The notes beneath the pieces are model-generated. The model was not told the DNA's origin. It worked only from the letters and a program-made list of their open reading frames with translations, and searched no databases. The translations under genes and the position numbers were made by a program. From NCBI RefSeq assembly GCF_007558725.1, contig NZ_VLPL01000006.1, positions 186,001 to 250,000 on the forward strand: a stretch of 64,000 bases of DNA. Reading direction: 5' to 3'. The stretch is from Fluviicola chungangensis (GTDB lineage: Bacteria; Bacteroidota; Bacteroidia; Flavobacteriales_D; Crocinitomicaceae). Below, one piece after another: positions 1 to 8,518 of the stretch (its first letter is position 1; every line of letters begins with the position of its first letter).

Positions 1-159
1 GGTAATAATGTAGAAAACTCACCAAGCTACATAAACATTAAAAAAAGGATGTGACCTACTGTATGCTATGGGGTGAAATGAACCACATAGACCCATAGAA
101 CACATAGTGAATATTCAGTTTGAAGCTTGGATTGTTTTCTAAATCAGAAACTACATAGG

Positions 160-933
160 TCAAAAAAGGTTCTTGAAAATAACACTTGCTGAAATGTAAT
201 GGACCGATTTCTCCCCGGCGGGAACATGTAAGAGATCATTCATATATCCAAGATTATAGCTGATCTTATTGTTTTTGGTGTGGTAAGAAATAACAGCAGA
301 CAAACGTGTTTCTCCATACTGGAAATGCTTCCACTCCTGGCTGGCTTCCTCGAAATCTGTTGAAAACAAAAATTCAAAACCCGCAATTACACTCAATCTT
401 TTTGCTGGAACCAGGTCAAATTCGCTTTGAAATTTTAAACGCGACCTGAAAGCCGAAGAAACTTTCCAATCCCTGAATTCGGGATCATAAAACTTGCGGT
501 ATTCCTGTCTGAATGCAATGGAAGGTATTCCTTTTTTCTTCCAGCTTTTCATAATACGTGAATAAAGGCGGAATTCTTGTTTGAATCGGTCTTCAGCAGC
601 CAAATACGGGTAGTTTTTTTCAAATTCATTTTGATGACGGTAACTTACAGCCAAAGAAACACTCCAAGCTGGTTTGAATTTGAATTTCACTTCTTCATTT
701 AGCACGAAAATTCCCAGGCGATCAAAAACATTGATATCATCAACAGTACTTTGACCTGCAAAGCCAAAATAGGTCATCGAAGAAAACCTCCCGGCCGAAT
801 CCAGTTTTTGGTCCAGGCCAATGGCAAACCACAAATTCATTTTTGAATTACTTCCCAAACCGGGAGGAGTTAACTGACCGATGGAATAGGAATTATTCAA
901 AAGAAAAATGAAAAGAAACATTTTTAATTTCAT
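160..933 (-). CDS. DUF2490-type outer-membrane beta-barrel protein
   Basis: A protein of 257 residues starting at the ATG at 933, chosen because it opens with MKLKMFLFIFLL, a signal peptide ending near IGQ; an in-frame extension to 1017 would overlap the preceding gene and put polar residues before the signal. The mature part has alternating strands with repeated aromatic and arginine positions (FRQEYRKFYDPEF, SRLKFQSEFDLV) and ends in a strand with terminal F (SVIFKNLF), as in small outer-membrane barrels of the DUF2490 family. It lies 61 bases after the TauE-like gene on the same strand, so it may be the last gene of that operon. Function unknown in the family. The barrel call is fairly safe; the family name is from pattern recall. 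Confidence 0.7.
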   Translation of the reverse strand: MKLKMFLFIFLLNNSYSIGQLTPPGLGSNSKMNLWFAIGLDQKLDSAGRFSSMTYFGFAGQSTVDDINVFDRLGIFVLNEEVKFKFKPAWSVSLAVSYRHQNEFEKNYPYLAAEDRFKQEFRLYSRIMKSWKKKGIPSIAFRQEYRKFYDPEFRDWKVSSAFRSRLKFQSEFDLVPAKRLSVIAGFEFLFSTDFEEASQEWKHFQYGETRLSAVISYHTKNNKISYNLGYMNDLLHVPAGEKSVHYISASVIFKNLF

Positions 934-994
934 TGCTTTTATTCGTTTGGGGCAAGAATTTGAATTATTGATCATTCTCTTGATTCGAAAGAGT

Positions 995-2026
995 CTACAC
1001 AAAATCAATCTTATCAATCAACTTATTGTTTTGGAAATAATATGCTTCAAAAGATTTCTTTCGGTTAACTGCATATACTGCCTCAATCATAATCTTATCT
1101 GCTTTTGGCGATCGGTTTTTTACATTCTTTTGCTGTTGAACAGATAATTCAGCGAAAGGGATAGTTTGCTCAAATTCAAACCCCTCATCGTATGTAAATT
1201 CAAGTTCGTAATTTGCCTGTTGCAGTTTTAGTTTTTGATTATAGACCATTAAGTCGGAGTCAGTTATCATCGTCTTTTCAGAGAATAAATTCTGTCCGGA
1301 TTGTACCAGCATCATGACTCCGGAAAAAACCATTGCCGAATATCCGATTTTCCGGAAGGAGAGTTCGCTCAATTTTGGTAAAATCCATTTCATTAACAAG
1401 GTCGAAAAAACGGCTGAAGCGGTAACTACCAAACCAATCAAGATGACTTCATTACCTATCAACCCGAACAAACAATACAGGATAATTTTGAATAAATGCA
1501 ATACAATTTCATTTGCAGCCCGTGTTGCAACAATCTCTTCTTTTGTCAAACCGTAACGCAGGTAAAATCGATTGAATAAAAGTCCTACCGCACCGGTTAA
1601 CCCGGACAAAAATCCGGCAGACAATCCTATCAACACCAATTTAATAACAGATGGTCTTCGGTCAGAATCAAGCATTTTCTGCTTCCTAAAAAGAAAAGTC
1701 AGGTTACTTACCAAAAAAGCTCCCATTACAATTTCCAGGTATATCGGGTTTATGTATTTCAAGAGTAATGCTCCCAACCAAACAGCCGGTAAAGCTGCAG
1801 GAACAAAATATTGAACTACATCCCAGCAAATATTCTTTCGAAATACAATGAGTCTTGAGGCAGAGCTGGAGAAAGTGCCGATAGATAATGCTGCTGGAAC
1901 CTGACTCACGGAAAGAAATTGACCTAAAACAGGAATGAGCATAAGCCCTGCGCCTCCTCCACAAATAGCACTGATCGAAAATGCCAAAAGACAAACTATA
2001 AACAAAATAATCAAAGAGGTTGTCAT
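995..2026 (-). CDS. TauE/SafE-family permease with C-terminal PepSY-like tail
   Basis: A 343-residue inner-membrane protein. Residues 1 to about 260 hold roughly eight hydrophobic segments and the glycine-rich first loop ICGGGAGLMLIPVLG, typical of the TauE/SafE (DUF81) family that exports sulfite or sulfonate-type anions; substrate here is unknown. Unusually, about 80 polar residues follow the last membrane segment, ending FQNNKLIDKIDFV. The tail has the pattern of one PepSY-like repeat (YELEFTYDEGFEFEQ, later SPKADKIMIEAVYAV) and resembles the separate PepSY-like lipoprotein encoded 27 bases upstream. The two genes are probably cotranscribed after the two-component pair at 2671-4616. The permease family is confident, the tail assignment less so. 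Confidence 0.8.
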   Translation of the reverse strand: MTTSLIILFIVCLLAFSISAICGGGAGLMLIPVLGQFLSVSQVPAALSIGTFSSSASRLIVFRKNICWDVVQYFVPAALPAVWLGALLLKYINPIYLEIVMGAFLVSNLTFLFRKQKMLDSDRRPSVIKLVLIGLSAGFLSGLTGAVGLLFNRFYLRYGLTKEEIVATRAANEIVLHLFKIILYCLFGLIGNEVILIGLVVTASAVFSTLLMKWILPKLSELSFRKIGYSAMVFSGVMMLVQSGQNLFSEKTMITDSDLMVYNQKLKLQQANYELEFTYDEGFEFEQTIPFAELSVQQQKNVKNRSPKADKIMIEAVYAVNRKKSFEAYYFQNNKLIDKIDFV

Positions 2027-2053
2027 ACTGATTTTTTTGATAGAATCCTTTAA

Positions 2054-2509
2054 TTATTCCCCTATTTTGGTCAATACGATTGGATCCTGTTTTTCTCCTG
2101 TATCGGTATAAACCACTGTTTGGTCACCAAGATTTCCATCCAATTCAATTTCATAATACACTTTCTTACCGATTTCAATACGTTTCGCATCATCCAGTTT
2201 GAAATCTCTGTAGTCTGATTTGATCTTTGTTAGCACAGCTACCGGAATTTTTGCATGGGTAATTTCCTGTTCTACTTTCAGAATAGTTCCTTCCCCATTC
2301 ACCCAAACTTCGTAATCATCTTTTCCGAGATCGAATTCCGCTTCATAAATTCCATTTTTCACTTCCCACTCCAGATCTTTGGCATCCGGGTATTTGGTCA
2401 TTACAGCATTGATTACGACTGAAGGAATTTCCTGCTGGTCGATCGTGCTTGCACATGAGCCGAACGCAATTGGTAAAAAAGCCAATACGATTAATTTTAA
2501 TCCTTTCAT
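2054..2509 (-). CDS. PepSY-like lipoprotein
   Basis: A 151-residue exported protein. The first 18 residues form a signal peptide with a lipobox (AFGSC), so it should be acylated at Cys19 and sit in the periplasm or on the outer membrane. The rest holds two PepSY-like repeats: VVINAVMTKYPDAKDLEWEV then YEAEFDLGKDDYEVWVNGEG, and VAVLTKIKSDYRD then YYEIELDGNLGDQTVVY. Such proteins are common in Bacteroidota next to two-component systems, and the HK/RR pair lies directly upstream. They are thought to bind or modulate periplasmic partners; no enzymatic activity is known. A perfect TAnnTTTG box (2535-2542) precedes it, so it has its own promoter. Confidence 0.8.
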   Translation of the reverse strand: MKGLKLIVLAFLPIAFGSCASTIDQQEIPSVVINAVMTKYPDAKDLEWEVKNGIYEAEFDLGKDDYEVWVNGEGTILKVEQEITHAKIPVAVLTKIKSDYRDFKLDDAKRIEIGKKVYYEIELDGNLGDQTVVYTDTGEKQDPIVLTKIGE

Positions 2510-2534
2510 AACTTGTATTTTTTAATTGTTGATA

Positions 2535-2542
2535 CAAAGCTA
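2535..2542 (-). promoter_or_regulatory. Bacteroidota -7 element of the PepSY-like gene
   Basis: On the minus strand this reads TAGCTTTG, a perfect TAnnTTTG, 26 bases before the ATG at 2509. It sits between that gene and the inverted repeat at 2568-2676. Confidence 0.6.
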
Positions 2543-2567
2543 TGGGGCAAATCAGGAAAGAATTGGG

Positions 2568-2676
2568 AATTGAAAATGGATAATTGAAAAATTGAAAAGA
2601 TTTTGGCAATAGTACATTTATTGATCAATTGGAGAAGACTCTCTCCTTTTCAATTTTACATTGTACATTTTCAATT
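2568..2676. repeat. Intergenic inverted repeat, AATTGAAAA family
   Basis: AATTGAAAATG (2568-2578) and AATTGAAAAG (2590-2599) face CTTTTCAATT (2646-2655) and CATTTTCAATT (2666-2676), giving two nested pairs of perfect arms. The outer right arm overlaps the 3' end of the histidine kinase gene: read on the minus strand, AAT TGA at the gene's end is the start of the arm, so the repeat supplies the stop codon. Similar elements lie at 12861-12935 and 20416-20513. It could fold in RNA as a 3' hairpin, but there is no clear U-tract. Confidence 0.7.
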
Positions 2677-3942
2677 GAAGTTGATCATAAACTGGTGAAT
2701 TCCCAGTGCATAGTTATACGAAATTCGATAACCCGAAAGGTCCACTATCGATTTCACAATTGCCAAACCTAAACCGGTCGAAGACTGATCATTGGATTCC
2801 TTATGAAAACGCTGAAAAACTTTAGCCGGATCCAATGGTTTATCGGTACCTGAATTCGAAATTTGCAACGAAGAATCAGTCAGCAAAATTCCGATCTTAC
2901 CTTTTTTGAAATTATGCCGGATTGCATTCTTAATCAGATTGGTAATTAGTATCCTGGCAAGTTCCGGATTTATCTGTGCCTTTAATTCTCCTTCGAAAGC
3001 AAGATCCAGCTCCAATTCTTTGAATTCAATCTGATCCTGAAATTCATTCAATATGTTTTGAATCAATTCATTAAAACAAACCAGTTCTTCATCCCTGAAT
3101 TGTTTGTTCTCAATTTTTGAAAGCAATAAAAGTGATTTATTCAGACGTGTCAATCGTTCCAGGGTTTCAATCGTTTGAAAGATCTCTTTAACGATTTCTT
3201 CCGATAGTTCCTTGTTTTCAGCCAATAATTGCAACTTATTCAATGCAATGGCCAAAGGTGTTTGAAGTTCGTGAGAAGCATTCTCGATTAATTGTTTCTG
3301 GTTATGGAATGAACGAATGTTACTTTCCAGTACTTCTGTCACCACTTTATTCAGTAATTGAAATTCAGCAGTTTTTGATTGAATGGGTTGGACTTTCTCG
3401 TTTTTTTCCAGTTTAAACTGGCTCAAACGATTCAAATAAGTGAAAAAAGGCTTCCACATACTGCGCAAAACAAGCGCATTAATCACCAAAATGGTCACCA
3501 TCAAAATGAGGTAAAGCCATAGCAAAGAATAAAACAAATCTTCAATCAAATCATCTTCCTCCACCATGGAAGAAATAACCTTCAGTTCATAAAACTGATT
3601 TTCCTTTGCTTCAAAAACAGTGGTCAATAAACGTACGGGTTCCAGATCATGTTCATTTTCCATGTACATCAGCGTATCCTTATACTGATCGTAGTGTTTC
3701 AATGCATGATCAGCAGGCATTTTACGGATCGCATAATTTCCCTCATCAAAACTGGTTTTATATAAAACAGTCGAATCCTGGTTCGCTTCGTGAATGATCA
3801 GGAGTTTGGAATTGTCCAAACCATCATCAATACTGTCATGCACCTCATCAATCATGTTCACATAAAAAATGAAAGCCCAAGCAGACAGTGCAATGAGCAA
3901 TGCAAGTGACATAAAGACAATCGTACGCTGAATTAATTTCAC
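2671..3942 (-). CDS. Sensor histidine kinase (two-component)
   Basis: A 423-residue membrane kinase. A first membrane helix (about 8-28), a periplasmic domain (about 30-135), a second helix (about 137-160), then a dimerisation domain with the phospho-acceptor motif ENASHELQTPLA (His224), and an HATPase domain with the N-box NLIKNAIRHN, and the later SSTGLGLAIVKSIVDLSGY (G-box). It phosphorylates the response regulator encoded just upstream; the genes overlap by four bases (3939-3942), so they are translationally coupled. It is of the simple EnvZ/QseC-like class without a clear HAMP motif. The signal is unknown; a PepSY-like lipoprotein gene downstream suggests an envelope or metal-related stimulus (inference). 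Confidence 0.93.
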   Translation of the reverse strand: MKLIQRTIVFMSLALLIALSAWAFIFYVNMIDEVHDSIDDGLDNSKLLIIHEANQDSTVLYKTSFDEGNYAIRKMPADHALKHYDQYKDTLMYMENEHDLEPVRLLTTVFEAKENQFYELKVISSMVEEDDLIEDLFYSLLWLYLILMVTILVINALVLRSMWKPFFTYLNRLSQFKLEKNEKVQPIQSKTAEFQLLNKVVTEVLESNIRSFHNQKQLIENASHELQTPLAIALNKLQLLAENKELSEEIVKEIFQTIETLERLTRLNKSLLLLSKIENKQFRDEELVCFNELIQNILNEFQDQIEFKELELDLAFEGELKAQINPELARILITNLIKNAIRHNFKKGKIGILLTDSSLQISNSGTDKPLDPAKVFQRFHKESNDQSSTGLGLAIVKSIVDLSGYRISYNYALGIHQFMINFN

Positions 3943-4616
3943 GATTCCATCAATTTATAACCGACTCCGTAAATGGATTGAATTTCAATTCCGGAATCCA
4001 GGTCGTTCATTTTTTTTCTCAAATTCTTGATCTGCGAATAGATAAACTCAAAATTATCCGACTCGTCAATATGATCTCCCCAAACATGTTCCGCCAAAGC
4101 AGTTTTCGATACCAATCTTCCTTTATTTGAAATCAAATACATTAAAATCGCAAATTCTTTTCGATTGAGTGTTACAGCTTCATTGTGGATCGTAATTGAC
4201 TGATTTGTGGCATCGACCTGAATATTTCCAATTTCCAGCAGAGCATTCCCATCGAATTTTTTCCTCCGGACAATGGAACGGATGCGGGCAATTAATTCTG
4301 AAAAATGAAAAGGTTTTGTCAAGTAATCATCAGCACCCAAATTCAATCCTTTCAACTTATCGTCCAGTGAATTCCTTGCAGAAAGAATCAAGACTCCGTC
4401 TGATTTATTCTGGTTCTTTAGTTCCTGGAGGATTTCCAAACCGCTCCCATCGGGCAGATTAATGTCGAGCAAAATGCAATCATATTCATAAATCAAAGCT
4501 TTATCCAGGGCATCATTTAAGTTCATTGCAGTTTCCACAACAGCGTTTTCCTGCTTCAAGGCACGTTCGATTGATTCGAGCATTGCCGGTTCGTCTTCTA
4601 CAACTAATACCTTCAT
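3939..4616 (-). CDS. OmpR/PhoB-type response regulator
   Basis: A 225-residue regulator. The receiver domain (1 to about 120) has the acidic pair ED at 7-8, the phospho-acceptor Asp51 in LLDINLPDGSG, and the conserved lysine in TKPFHF. The C-terminal half is a winged helix (LNRKEFAILMYLISNKGRLVS, here only partly quoted, to YGVGYKL), which binds DNA. It heads a two-gene unit with the kinase at 2671-3942. Upstream lies a divergent 233-base region shared with the LtaS-like gene and containing an inverted repeat at 4684-4784. Targets unknown; the PepSY/TauE/DUF2490 genes downstream are plausible candidates. Confidence 0.95.
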   Translation of the reverse strand: MKVLVVEDEPAMLESIERALKQENAVVETAMNLNDALDKALIYEYDCILLDINLPDGSGLEILQELKNQNKSDGVLILSARNSLDDKLKGLNLGADDYLTKPFHFSELIARIRSIVRRKKFDGNALLEIGNIQVDATNQSITIHNEAVTLNRKEFAILMYLISNKGRLVSKTALAEHVWGDHIDESDNFEFIYSQIKNLRKKMNDLDSGIEIQSIYGVGYKLMES

Positions 4617-4683
4617 TGTTCAAAGTTCCTTTAAAAATCTGAAAAAAATCTGGAATATGATGGAGTCATGAGCCAAGACTTCC

Positions 4684-4784
4684 AGAGTCAAGACTCATTG
4701 AAAATTTAAAACGGACAATTAATAAGACTTTATATAGTCCTGGACTTTTCAATTTTCCATTATCAATTCTTTGGTCTTGACTCT
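4684..4784. repeat. Composite intergenic inverted repeat
   Basis: AGAGTCAAGAC (4684-4694) pairs perfectly with GTCTTGACTCT (4774-4784). Inside lie the AATTGAAAA-type words of the second repeat family (CATTGAAAATTT near 4696 and TTTTCAATTTTCCATT near 4747), again in opposite orientation. It sits in the divergent region between the response regulator and the LtaS-like gene and so is not a terminator. Related AGTC/AAGAC words follow the rlmN stop (7903 onward) and the MscS-gene stop (17006 onward). Confidence 0.65.
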
Positions 4785-4822
4785 AAATTTACGCTAAACA
4801 CTCACACATTAAAAATATCATC

Positions 4823-4830
4823 TAAATTTG
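4823..4830 (+). promoter_or_regulatory. Bacteroidota -7 element of the LtaS-like gene
   Basis: TAAATTTG, a perfect TAnnTTTG, 19 bases before the ATG at 4850, leaving room for a short A/T-rich leader. Confidence 0.6.
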
Positions 4831-4849
4831 TACTTCATTTCAAAATCAC

Positions 4850-6727
4850 ATGCTTCGTCCCTTTCGTGATGCCCTTAAACTTCTTCTGTTCTGGATCGTT
4901 TGTTTTGACATTCATCGGATCCTGTTTACAATCCACCATTTCGGAAAGTTAAAAGAGGCTGGTTTAGGTGAATGGTTCCTGGCATTTGTCTATTCATTCC
5001 GATTGGACCTTGCCACGGCAGCCGGACTTTCCGCGATTCCTTTCCTATTCAGATTATTCCAATATTATACGGACTGGAAATGGTGGGGACGTTTATTTCG
5101 CATAACCTTAATTGCTTCCATTCTTTTCCTGGTATTGGTTCAGGCGGGTGAAATTGTAGCATACGGTGAATGGAACCATAAACTCACATCCCGGGTATTC
5201 ATGCACTTGTCGCATCCCGATGAAGTGGCAAGAACAGCCAATTATTCCATGATCTTTTGGTATGTCTTGTATGCCTTGATCCAACTGGTGATTTACATTT
5301 TCCTTTCCAGGAAATTCTTCAAAAAAAGGCCGATTGAAAAAGCAAATATCAGGCATTGGTTCGAATGGCTGGCATTACCGCTTACCTACGTAATTACACT
5401 GTTCCTTTTCTTTATGTCCCTTCGCGGAGGTTTTCAACCTGTTCCTCTAAACATTAATGCGGCAAGTTATTCCAACAAGGCAGTCGTCAATGATATTTCC
5501 ATTAATTCGCTTTATTTCTTCGGGAAGAGCTACCTGCTTTACAATCGTTCGGAAATTGATGCATTCATTCCGAAAGTAGATAAAAAGGTAGCCCGGCAGG
5601 AAGTTGAAAAATGGTACAGTTATCCGAAAAAACATACGAATTACTTTTTGAAAAACAACCGTCCGAACGTGGTATTCATTGTCCTGGAAGGATGGTCGGC
5701 AGAAGCGATCGGCAGCCTGGGACCAAATAAAGGTGCTACACCAAATTTCGATAAACTCACAAAAAAAGGAGTACTCTTTACGAATATTTACGCCACCGGA
5801 ACCACTTCCGAAATTGGGAACTCGAGTATTTTCAGCGGGCATTACACCTTACCGGAAGTTTCCATTTCCATGCAGCCGGAAAAACACCGGAAATTACATT
5901 GTTTGAATGAAGACATGGAAGCCTGGGGATATCACAGTTCCTATATTTTTAGCGGTGATCTGAAATACGGAAACATCGGCGGCTACTTCATGGACCATGG
6001 ATTTGATGTTGTAAAGGATGAATCGGATTTTCCATCGGATTTACCACGTGGGAAACTCAATTTCTACGATCGAGACTTGTATAAATTCTTAATCCGGGAG
6101 ATCAACAAGAACAAAAAACCCTTCCTGCAATGCGCATTTACGGGAAGTACGCATGCTCCGTATGACCAACCAGCGGCCTCTGGAAAAGGGAAACATTTTA
6201 ACGGAGAAGAAGCAGATTTCATGAACTCACTGGTTTATGCCGATGAGTGCCTGGGTGAATTCATCCGAAACTGTAAGAAATATCCCTGGTATAAAAATAC
6301 CTTGTTTGTTTTTGTTGCAGATCACGGACACGCTTCTCCCGGAATGGTAGATCCGGGAAGGGGGAAATTCTATCATGTTCCTCTATTGTTTTATGGTGAA
6401 CCGATCAAGAAGTCCTATCGGGGAAAACGTATGAATGTGGTGGGTTCTCAAGCAGATATTGCTGCAACGCTGATTTACCAGATGAAAGGAAAACCGGCCC
6501 GTTATCCATACAGTAAAGACCTGATGAACCCGAAAGTTCCGCAATTTGCGTTCCATGCAATTATCCGCGGATACGGCTGGGGAACCGATAAAGGAAATTT
6601 CACCTATTACATGGAGCAAAAAATTGTCGGTGACAATACATTTACTGATCCGAAGGACTTCAAACGTGCGGAGAAAAACTGCTCTTATTTCCTGAATACG
6701 CTTTACGAAGATTATAAAAAATTGTAA
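4850..6727 (+). CDS. LtaS-like sulfatase-fold membrane enzyme
   Basis: A 625-residue protein with about five membrane helices in residues 1-200 followed by a large extracytoplasmic alkaline phosphatase/sulfatase-type domain. Visible catalytic features match lipoteichoic acid synthase relatives: metal-binding Glu280 in VFIVLEGWSAE, a nucleophilic threonine in GTTSEIGNSS (Thr318/319), Asp491-His492 in FVADHGHASPG and a later histidine in FYHVPLLFY. Family members transfer phosphoglycerol or phosphoethanolamine or cleave phosphate/sulfate esters. Bacteroidota do not make Gram-positive lipoteichoic acid, so the substrate is open; envelope glycan or lipid decoration is an inference. It is monocistronic, with rlmN 95 bases downstream behind its own promoter. 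Confidence 0.88.
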   Translation: MLRPFRDALKLLLFWIVCFDIHRILFTIHHFGKLKEAGLGEWFLAFVYSFRLDLATAAGLSAIPFLFRLFQYYTDWKWWGRLFRITLIASILFLVLVQAGEIVAYGEWNHKLTSRVFMHLSHPDEVARTANYSMIFWYVLYALIQLVIYIFLSRKFFKKRPIEKANIRHWFEWLALPLTYVITLFLFFMSLRGGFQPVPLNINAASYSNKAVVNDISINSLYFFGKSYLLYNRSEIDAFIPKVDKKVARQEVEKWYSYPKKHTNYFLKNNRPNVVFIVLEGWSAEAIGSLGPNKGATPNFDKLTKKGVLFTNIYATGTTSEIGNSSIFSGHYTLPEVSISMQPEKHRKLHCLNEDMEAWGYHSSYIFSGDLKYGNIGGYFMDHGFDVVKDESDFPSDLPRGKLNFYDRDLYKFLIREINKNKKPFLQCAFTGSTHAPYDQPAASGKGKHFNGEEADFMNSLVYADECLGEFIRNCKKYPWYKNTLFVFVADHGHASPGMVDPGRGKFYHVPLLFYGEPIKKSYRGKRMNVVGSQADIAATLIYQMKGKPARYPYSKDLMNPKVPQFAFHAIIRGYGWGTDKGNFTYYMEQKIVGDNTFTDPKDFKRAEKNCSYFLNTLYEDYKKL

Positions 6728-6765
6728 GTTCCTGAATTTTCTAGGATTGTACGCGAAAAGTACCG

Positions 6766-6773
6766 TATCTTTG
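6766..6773 (+). promoter_or_regulatory. Bacteroidota -7 element of rlmN
   Basis: TATCTTTG with a TTG 16 bases upstream (6747-6749), 49 bases before the rlmN ATG. Both boxes and the spacing fit the phylum consensus. Confidence 0.6.
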
Positions 6774-6822
6774 CGCCGGCGATGGAACCCAAGTATCATC
6801 ACATCCTATTTTGAAGTAAGGC

Positions 6823-7902
6823 ATGTCATCCAAATTGATTAATATTCGAAATTTAAACCCGGAAGAACTGAAGGCAGCAATCATTGCGTTCGGGGAACCT
6901 GCATTCCGTGCAAAACAGGTTTACGATTGGATCTGGAAGAAAAATGTGCATGATTTCTCTGCCATGGCAAACATTGGGAAAAGCCTGCAGGAAAAATTAC
7001 AGGAGAACTTTTATTTCGATGGAATTACCGTGGAAGACCAACAGGTTTCTACTGATAAAACAATCAAATGTGCTTTTGGTATTGAAGGACAGTCGCAGGT
7101 CATTGAAGGCGTTTTGATTCCGACCACGAATCGCATGACAGCATGTATTTCGTCGCAGGTCGGATGCAGTTTATCCTGCGCGTTTTGTGCTACCGGCCGA
7201 CTGAAAATGATGCGTAACCTAAGTGCAGGCGAAATCGTGGACCAGGTGGTTTATTTGAAGAATTTAGCAACCGATAAATACAACACCAATCTTTCCAATA
7301 TCGTTTACATGGGAATGGGAGAACCGTTGCTGAATTACAAAAACGTGGTTCGCAGCACAGAGATCCTTACCGATGAGAATGGATTGGGAATGTCGCCAAA
7401 GCGCATTACAGTTTCTACGGCCGGGATCGCCAAAATGATCAAAAAATTGGGAGACGACCAGGTAAAATTCAACCTGGCACTTTCACTGCATGCCGCGAAT
7501 GATGTGAAGCGTTCCAAAATCATGGACATCAATGACACCAACAACCTGGAAGCGCTCTCCGAGGCATTGCTTTATTTCCATGAAAAAACCGGTTCTCGTG
7601 TTACCTTCGAATACATCATTTTCAAAGACTTCAACGATGGCCTGGAAGACGCCCGGGAATTAGCTGATTTCGCCAAAGTAGTCCCCTGCAAGATCAATAT
7701 CATTGAGTACAATCCGATTGACGATGGAGAATACCGCCAGGCAGACCGGCAAAAAGTAGATGACTTCGCCCGTTTCCTGGAAGAAAAATGCAACCTCATC
7801 GTAAACGTTCGCCGCAGCCGCGGAAAAGACATCGATGCCGCATGTGGTCAATTGGCCAATAAGAATAAGATGATTGATAAGCGGGTTTTGAAAGCTCATT
7901 AA
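6823..7902 (+). CDS. rlmN: Dual-specificity RNA methyltransferase RlmN
   Basis: A 359-residue radical SAM enzyme that methylates C2 of adenosine 2503 in 23S rRNA and of A37 in some tRNAs. The radical SAM cluster motif is GCSLSCAFCATG (Cys115, Cys119, Cys122), and the C-terminal methyl-accepting cysteine is in IDAACGQLANK. The N-terminal segment with KQVYDWIWKKNVHDF is the accessory RNA-binding domain. Motifs such as VYMGMGEPLLNY and LALSLHAAND are diagnostic of RlmN rather than of Cfr. Length is typical. The stop is followed at once by AGTC-rich repeat words. Confidence 0.97.
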   Translation: MSSKLINIRNLNPEELKAAIIAFGEPAFRAKQVYDWIWKKNVHDFSAMANIGKSLQEKLQENFYFDGITVEDQQVSTDKTIKCAFGIEGQSQVIEGVLIPTTNRMTACISSQVGCSLSCAFCATGRLKMMRNLSAGEIVDQVVYLKNLATDKYNTNLSNIVYMGMGEPLLNYKNVVRSTEILTDENGLGMSPKRITVSTAGIAKMIKKLGDDQVKFNLALSLHAANDVKRSKIMDINDTNNLEALSEALLYFHEKTGSRVTFEYIIFKDFNDGLEDARELADFAKVVPCKINIIEYNPIDDGEYRQADRQKVDDFARFLEEKCNLIVNVRRSRGKDIDAACGQLANKNKMIDKRVLKAH

Positions 7903-8176
7903 GAGTAAAGACTTACGGAGTCAAGATTAAACTGAAATTTAAATAGACTCCATTAAACTTTTCAAAAAAGGTTTTCAACTTCCTAGACAGAATTCGACAC
8001 AGTTTTTTATTATCAATTATTGGCAAATCAAGTTTTTTGTAAAAAAAACTTAAAATTCTCTCAATCGATCCGTTATACTTCTAATTTCGTTCCAGTCACC
8101 CACATAGTAATCAATGTCAGGAATTGCATCCTGATCATTAACGACCTATTTATTCTCACTTAAACATAACCAGTCA
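7903..8176. other. Intergenic region with repeat fragments
   Basis: This 274-base AT-rich spacer starts with words of the AGTC/AAGAC repeat family (GAGTAAAGACTTACGGAGTC near 7904-7923, and TAGACTCC near 7943) directly after the rlmN stop. It is followed by poly-A and poly-T runs. No gene, tRNA or strong hairpin terminator was seen. Confidence 0.4.
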
Positions 8177-8386
8177 ATGATCAACACTATCACAAAACGC
8201 GAGCTTCAAATTATCTCTCTGATGATGGAGGAAAAAAGCGCTAAAGAAATTGCTGTTTTACTAAATCTGGAGCCAAAAACGGTGGAAAGTCATAAAAGAA
8301 GATTGATGAAACGCTTTGGCGTCAAATCGTCTATTGGAATCATACTATACGCTATTTCCTCCGGATTTATTGAGTTAAACGGATAA
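8177..8386 (+). CDS. Small stand-alone LuxR-type HTH protein
   Basis: A 69-residue protein that is almost entirely a GerE/LuxR DNA-binding domain: ITKRELQIISLMMEEKSAKE, then EIAVLLNLEPKTVESHKRRL (recognition helix) and FGVKSSIGIILYAI. It lacks a receiver or ligand-binding domain. Stand-alone domains of this size are common in Bacteroidota, and no upstream receiver remnant was found in the 274 bases before it, so it looks complete rather than truncated. It precedes the secreted protein gene at 8519 by 132 bases. Target unknown. Confidence 0.75.
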   Translation: MINTITKRELQIISLMMEEKSAKEIAVLLNLEPKTVESHKRRLMKRFGVKSSIGIILYAISSGFIELNG

Positions 8387-8518
8387 ATTCATGTTATTTT
8401 AATCGTTAAGTAATTTCCGCAAGACAAAAGTTTTCTTTTTAGAAAATGAACATCTAGTTTTGTTTCACTTCGAAGTCAACAATTTTATTAACCCTTCGCT
8501 TTCTGCGAAATCATCTAA

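Noticed and set aside
8177-8386. Truncated response regulator
   Set aside because: No receiver-like residues in any frame of the 274 upstream bases; stand-alone HTH proteins of this size are normal in this phylum.
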